Below are positions 29,563 to 32,603 of a stretch of 32,603 nt of DNA, piece after piece. Origin of the DNA: Ruminococcaceae bacterium UBA1448 (lineage in GTDB: Bacteria > Bacillota > Clostridia > Oscillospirales > Ruminococcaceae); assembly GCA_002329405.1 (NCBI GenBank), contig DCTE01000042.1, forward strand, positions 1 to 32,603. The letters run 5' to 3'. Numbering within the stretch: the first letter of the stretch is position 1; each line of letters begins with the position of its first letter. A model generated the notes under the pieces. The model did not search any database. It was given only the letters and a program-made list of their open reading frames with translations, and was not told where the DNA came from. Both the position numbers and the translations under genes were made by a program.

Positions 29563-30846
29563 TCAGGGGACAAGCAGTTCCTTGCCGCCCATGTAGGGAC
29601 GCAGTACTTCAGGAATCTTGACAGTGCCGTCAGCCTGCAGGTTGTTTTCCAGGAAAGCGATCAGCATTCTGGGCGGTGCGACAACGGTGTTGTTCAGGGT
29701 GTGGGCAAGGTACTTCTTGCCATCCTCGCCATTGACACGGATTTTCAGCCGTCTTGCTTGTGCGTCGCCCAGGTTGGAGCAGCTGCCGACCTCAAAATAC
29801 TTCTTCTGACGGGGCGACCATGCCTCAACGTCGACCGACTTGACCTTCAAATCAGCCAGGTCACCCGAGCAGCATTCCAGCGTGCGGACCGGGATATCCA
29901 GCGAACGGAACAGGTCGACGGTATTCTGCCACAGCTTGTCAAACCAGTACATGCTGTCCTCCGGCTTGCAGACGACAATCATCTCCTGTTTTTCAAACTG
30001 ATGAATCCGGTAAACGCCTCTTTCCTCAATGCCGTGTGCGCCCTTTTCCTTGCGGAAGCAGGGGGAGTAGCTGGTCAGGGTAATCGGCAGCTGTTTCTCA
30101 TCGACGATCTCGTCGATAAACCGGCCGATCATCGAATGCTCGGAGGTACCGATCAGATAAAGGTCTTCGCCCTCGATTTTGTACATCATCGCGTCCATCT
30201 CCGGGAAGGACATAACGCCGGTGACGACATTGCTGTGAATCATAAAAGGAGGAACAACATAGGTAAATCCGCGGTCAATCATGAAATCCCGCGCATAAGC
30301 CAGCACAGCCGAATGCAGGCGGGCGATATCGCCCATCAGATAATAAAAGCCGTTGCCTGCGACCTTACGGGCAGCATCCAGGTCGATACCCGAGAAAGAC
30401 TCCATAATATCGGTATGATAGGGGATCTCAAAATCGGGGACAACCGGCTCGCCGTACCGCTGTACCTCAACGTTGCAGCTGTCGTCCTTGCCGATCGGAA
30501 CCGAATCGTCGATCATCTGCGGAATGTTCATCATGATGGAAGTGACCTTTTCAGCCAGTTCCTTTTCCTGAACTTCCAGTTCTTCCAGACGGGCCGCATC
30601 CTGCGCGACCTTCTTTTTCATCTCCTCGGCCTCTTCCTTCAGGCCTTTGGCCATCAGGCCGCCGATCTGTTTGGAAATCTTATTGCGCTCAGAGCGGAGA
30701 TTGCTTGCTTCCTGCTGAACGGCACGGCTCTTCGCGTCCAGTTCGATGACCTCATCGACCAGCGGAAGTTTATAATCCTGAAATTTCTTTTTGATATTCT
30801 CCTTGACAGCGTCGGGATTTGTCCTGACAAACTTGATATCCAGCAT
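29563..30846 (-). CDS. serS: Seryl-tRNA synthetase (variant type)
   Basis: Charges tRNA-Ser with serine, using ATP. The 427 residues begin MLDIKFVRTNPDAVKENIKK, with the long antiparallel coiled-coil arm at about 30-105 (QQEASNLRSERNKISKQIG). The class II core has motif 2 in CFRKEKGAHGIEERGVYRIH and QFEKQEM. Two motifs differ from the common bacterial form: GTSEHSM in place of the TAEVPL-type serine-binding loop, and a motif 3 reading NNTVVAPPRMLIAFLENN instead of GSGLAVGRTL-type; the key Arg is kept. ATG 30846 has AAAGGAG 10 nt upstream. It is 27 bp after parB, making parA-parB-serS one operon, an order seen in other Clostridia. Confidence 0.95.
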   Translation of the reverse strand: MLDIKFVRTNPDAVKENIKKKFQDYKLPLVDEVIELDAKSRAVQQEASNLRSERNKISKQIGGLMAKGLKEEAEEMKKKVAQDAARLEELEVQEKELAEKVTSIMMNIPQMIDDSVPIGKDDSCNVEVQRYGEPVVPDFEIPYHTDIMESFSGIDLDAARKVAGNGFYYLMGDIARLHSAVLAYARDFMIDRGFTYVVPPFMIHSNVVTGVMSFPEMDAMMYKIEGEDLYLIGTSEHSMIGRFIDEIVDEKQLPITLTSYSPCFRKEKGAHGIEERGVYRIHQFEKQEMIVVCKPEDSMYWFDKLWQNTVDLFRSLDIPVRTLECCSGDLADLKVKSVDVEAWSPRQKKYFEVGSCSNLGDAQARRLKIRVNGEDGKKYLAHTLNNTVVAPPRMLIAFLENNLQADGTVKIPEVLRPYMGGKELLVP

Positions 30847-30873
30847 CGTGATTTTTCTCCTTTATCAATTTAT

Positions 30874-31800
30874 TCAGCCGTTACCCTGTTCAGGGTCAGT
30901 ATGCTGGCCACTGAGCAAACCGGCGATCTGCTGCAAATCTTCTTTGGAATAAAAGGCGATTTCAACAACGCCCTTGTCTTCACTGCGCAGGTTTATTTTG
31001 ACCTTGCGCCCCAGCTCGTTATTCAATGCAAGCTGCATTTCACGATAATAATGATCGACATTCTCCGCCTTTTTCGGGGCAGCGAGCGGGTTTTCCGCCT
31101 TGATGCGTGCCGCCAGCCGTTCAACCTCACGGACCGACAGTCCCTTTTCCGCTGCCAGCCGGGCGAGTTCCACCAGCTTGTCCTGATCTTCAATGCCGAT
31201 CAGTGCTTTGGCGTGTCCCATTGACAGCGAACCATCGACCAGCCAGGGGTGTACCTGCCGGGGCAGACGCAGAATCCGCAGCGCGTTTGCAATTGCACTG
31301 CGCGACCGGCCGACCTTGCGTGCAACAGCTTCCTGGGTCAGTCCGAATGTCTCAATCAGTTCCTGATAACCTCCGGCTTCTTCCAGCGGGTTGAGATCTT
31401 CTCTTTGCAGATTCTCGATCAGCCCGAATTCCATGACCTCTGCTTCGGTCATCTCTCTGACCACGACCGGGACCTCGGTCAGCCCGGCCATTCTCGCCGC
31501 CCGCCAGCGCCGTTCACCGGCTACCAGCTGGTAACTGTCACCGGAAAGGGAAGTGCCTCCCTCAATCCGCCGCACCAGCAGCGGCTGAAGAACGCCATGT
31601 TCCCGAATAGACTCAGCCAGTTCCGAAAGAGACGCTTCATCAAAGTTCTTTCGCGGCTGCCCCCGGTTTGGCTCAATACTGCTCAGCCGAACCATCATCG
31701 TTCCGTTTCCGGCATCGGTATCTGACGGAAAAGCCGCGCTGTTGTCTTCATAAAGGGCGTCCAGGCCTCGTCCAAGCCCGCCTCTTTTCTGCTTTGCCAT
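30874..31800 (-). CDS. parB: Chromosome-partitioning protein ParB/Spo0J
   Basis: A 308-residue CTP-dependent DNA clamp that loads at parS and organises the origin region. The N-terminal KRGGLGRGLDALY (5-17) is the ParA-stimulating box. The CTPase domain has GQPRKNF (47-53), GERRWR (95-100) and ENLQREDLNPLEEA (129-142). The HTH that reads parS is near 155-176 (TQEAVARKVGRSRSAIANAL). The C-terminal dimer domain is near 255-300. ATG 31800 has AAAGAG about 5 nt upstream. It lies 32 bp after parA. Three perfect parS palindromes occur in this same window at 6178, 9479 and 20311. Confidence 0.97.
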   Translation of the reverse strand: MAKQKRGGLGRGLDALYEDNSAAFPSDTDAGNGTMMVRLSSIEPNRGQPRKNFDEASLSELAESIREHGVLQPLLVRRIEGGTSLSGDSYQLVAGERRWRAARMAGLTEVPVVVREMTEAEVMEFGLIENLQREDLNPLEEAGGYQELIETFGLTQEAVARKVGRSRSAIANALRILRLPRQVHPWLVDGSLSMGHAKALIGIEDQDKLVELARLAAEKGLSVREVERLAARIKAENPLAAPKKAENVDHYYREMQLALNNELGRKVKINLRSEDKGVVEIAFYSKEDLQQIAGLLSGQHTDPEQGNG

Positions 31801-31832
31801 TTACACTCTTTCAGACCTTTCTGCATCAAACA

Positions 31833-32603
31833 TTATTTTTTGCCAAAAAGCCGAGAGCCCGACTGCATATTGGCTTTTAAAAACTCCCTTGTAAACTCGG
31901 AGTAGGAATGTGCGCCGCGAGACCCCTTGTCAAAATAGATAACCGGCTCGCCAAAGCTCGGTGCTTCCGACAGCCGTACATTGCGGGGAATCGTCGTACG
32001 GTAAACCCGGTCGGGGAAAAAACGCTTGATTTCAGCGACAACCTGATTGGTCAGGTTCAGCCGCCCATCGTACATCGTCAGCAATACGCCTTCCACCTCA
32101 ATTGCCGGGTTATATTTCCGCTTAACCTGCCGGATGGTCGCCATCAGCTGGGACAGGCCTTCCAGCGAATAATACTCGCACTGGGTCGGAATCAAGACGG
32201 TATCCGACGCAGTAAAGGCATTCAGCGTGATCAGTCCAAGTGATGGCGGGCAGTCAAACAGAATATAATCATACCGGTCCCGAACCGGTGCCAGCGCTGT
32301 CCGCAGCCGCTCAACGCGGTTTTCCAGCTCAACCAGTTCAACTTCCGCACCTGCCATCGCAATATTGGACGGGATCAGGTCCACATTGGCAAATTCAGTG
32401 TGCATAATCACCTGTTCAGCGTCCTTTTCGCCGATCAGCATGTCATACGAAGTGTTCTGAATCTTTTTCTTTTCAACACCAAAACCGCTTGTGGCATTGC
32501 CCTGCGGGTCAATATCCACCAAAAGGACCTTCTTTTTCAGGTACCCCAGGCAGGCCGCAAGGTTGACAGCGGTCGTTGTCTTGCCGACGCCGCCCTTCTG
32601 ATT
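31833..32603 (-). CDS. parA: Chromosome-partitioning ATPase ParA/Soj, N-terminus cut off
   Basis: A deviant Walker-A ATPase that works with ParB in origin segregation and, in Bacillus, controls DnaA. 256 residues are visible; the frame runs off the window at 32603, which cuts before the first few residues. Visible motifs are NQKGGVGKTTTAVNLA (Walker A with the signature Lys, first visible residues), LLVDIDPQGNAT (Walker A'), LFDCPPSLGLITLNA (Walker B) and IPTQCEYYSLEGLSQL. It is about the normal total length of 250-260. It is the first visible gene of parA-parB-serS; its promoter lies outside the window. Confidence 0.97.
   Translation of the reverse strand, partial: NQKGGVGKTTTAVNLAACLGYLKKKVLLVDIDPQGNATSGFGVEKKKIQNTSYDMLIGEKDAEQVIMHTEFANVDLIPSNIAMAGAEVELVELENRVERLRTALAPVRDRYDYILFDCPPSLGLITLNAFTASDTVLIPTQCEYYSLEGLSQLMATIRQVKRKYNPAIEVEGVLLTMYDGRLNLTNQVVAEIKRFFPDRVYRTTIPRNVRLSEAPSFGEPVIYFDKGSRGAHSYSEFTREFLKANMQSGSRLFGKK

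Noticed and set aside
29701..31224. 507-codon plus-strand frame across serS and parB
   Set aside because: Antisense to two well-recognised genes, with no family resemblance of its own.
1..32603. CRISPR array, transposase, integrase, toxin-antitoxin or phage-defence genes
   Set aside because: I looked for spaced direct repeats and for the characteristic protein motifs in all frames and saw none.

Overview
The window is a compact, gene-dense chromosomal stretch from a low-to-mid GC Gram-positive anaerobe. It is most likely a member of the Clostridia of the Oscillospirales/Ruminococcaceae kind. Reasons: CIRCE-controlled groES-groEL, an electron-bifurcating NfnAB pair, a flavodoxin-ferredoxin fusion, the parA-parB-serS and pth-mfd gene orders, strong AGGAGG ribosome sites and TTGaca-N17-TATAAT promoters. 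I cannot name a species. There is no CRISPR array, insertion sequence, prophage or plasmid gene.

Left part (1-6.1 kb): groEL (cut by the window edge) and groES leave a CIRCE promoter leftward. degV, two small membrane proteins and asnB run rightward to a terminator. An Xre-type regulator and a VanZ-like membrane protein run leftward. Middle (6.2-16 kb): leftward nfnA-nfnB, a zinc-ribbon membrane protein, ilvE with a long structured leader, a small membrane protein and a flavodoxin/ferredoxin protein. Then come a rightward GH3 lipoprotein, a leftward membrane EAL protein with a degenerate GGDEF domain, and two leftward tRNA-Leu genes. From 16 to 19 kb, trmN6-like, rsmI and rlmI-like genes form a rightward RNA-methylation cluster. 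From 19.1 kb to the right edge everything runs leftward in three blocks: pth-mfd-M42 peptidase-alcohol dehydrogenase; acyl-ACP thioesterase-ppx/gppA-class B PBP; parA-parB-serS.

The most striking signal is a 16-bp perfect palindrome, TGTTCCACGTGGAACA, present three times (6178, 9479, 20311). It matches the parS site bound by ParB/Spo0J, and parA-parB lie at the right end. All three sites avoid gene interiors: one is the loop of the nfn terminator, one adjoins the T-tract of the ilvE terminator, and one overlaps the ribosome-binding region and GTG start codon of the alcohol dehydrogenase. The window is therefore probably origin-proximal, with oriC likely beyond the right edge (inference from parAB, gene direction and parS clustering).

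Other points worth a second look are the ilvE leader RNA, a class B PBP with KTA in place of KTG, a SerRS with non-canonical motifs, a peptidyl-tRNA hydrolase with an N-terminal extension, and a five-copy 15-bp tandem repeat between pbp and the pth promoter. I found no wholly new multi-gene system. Most genes are recognisable housekeeping families.
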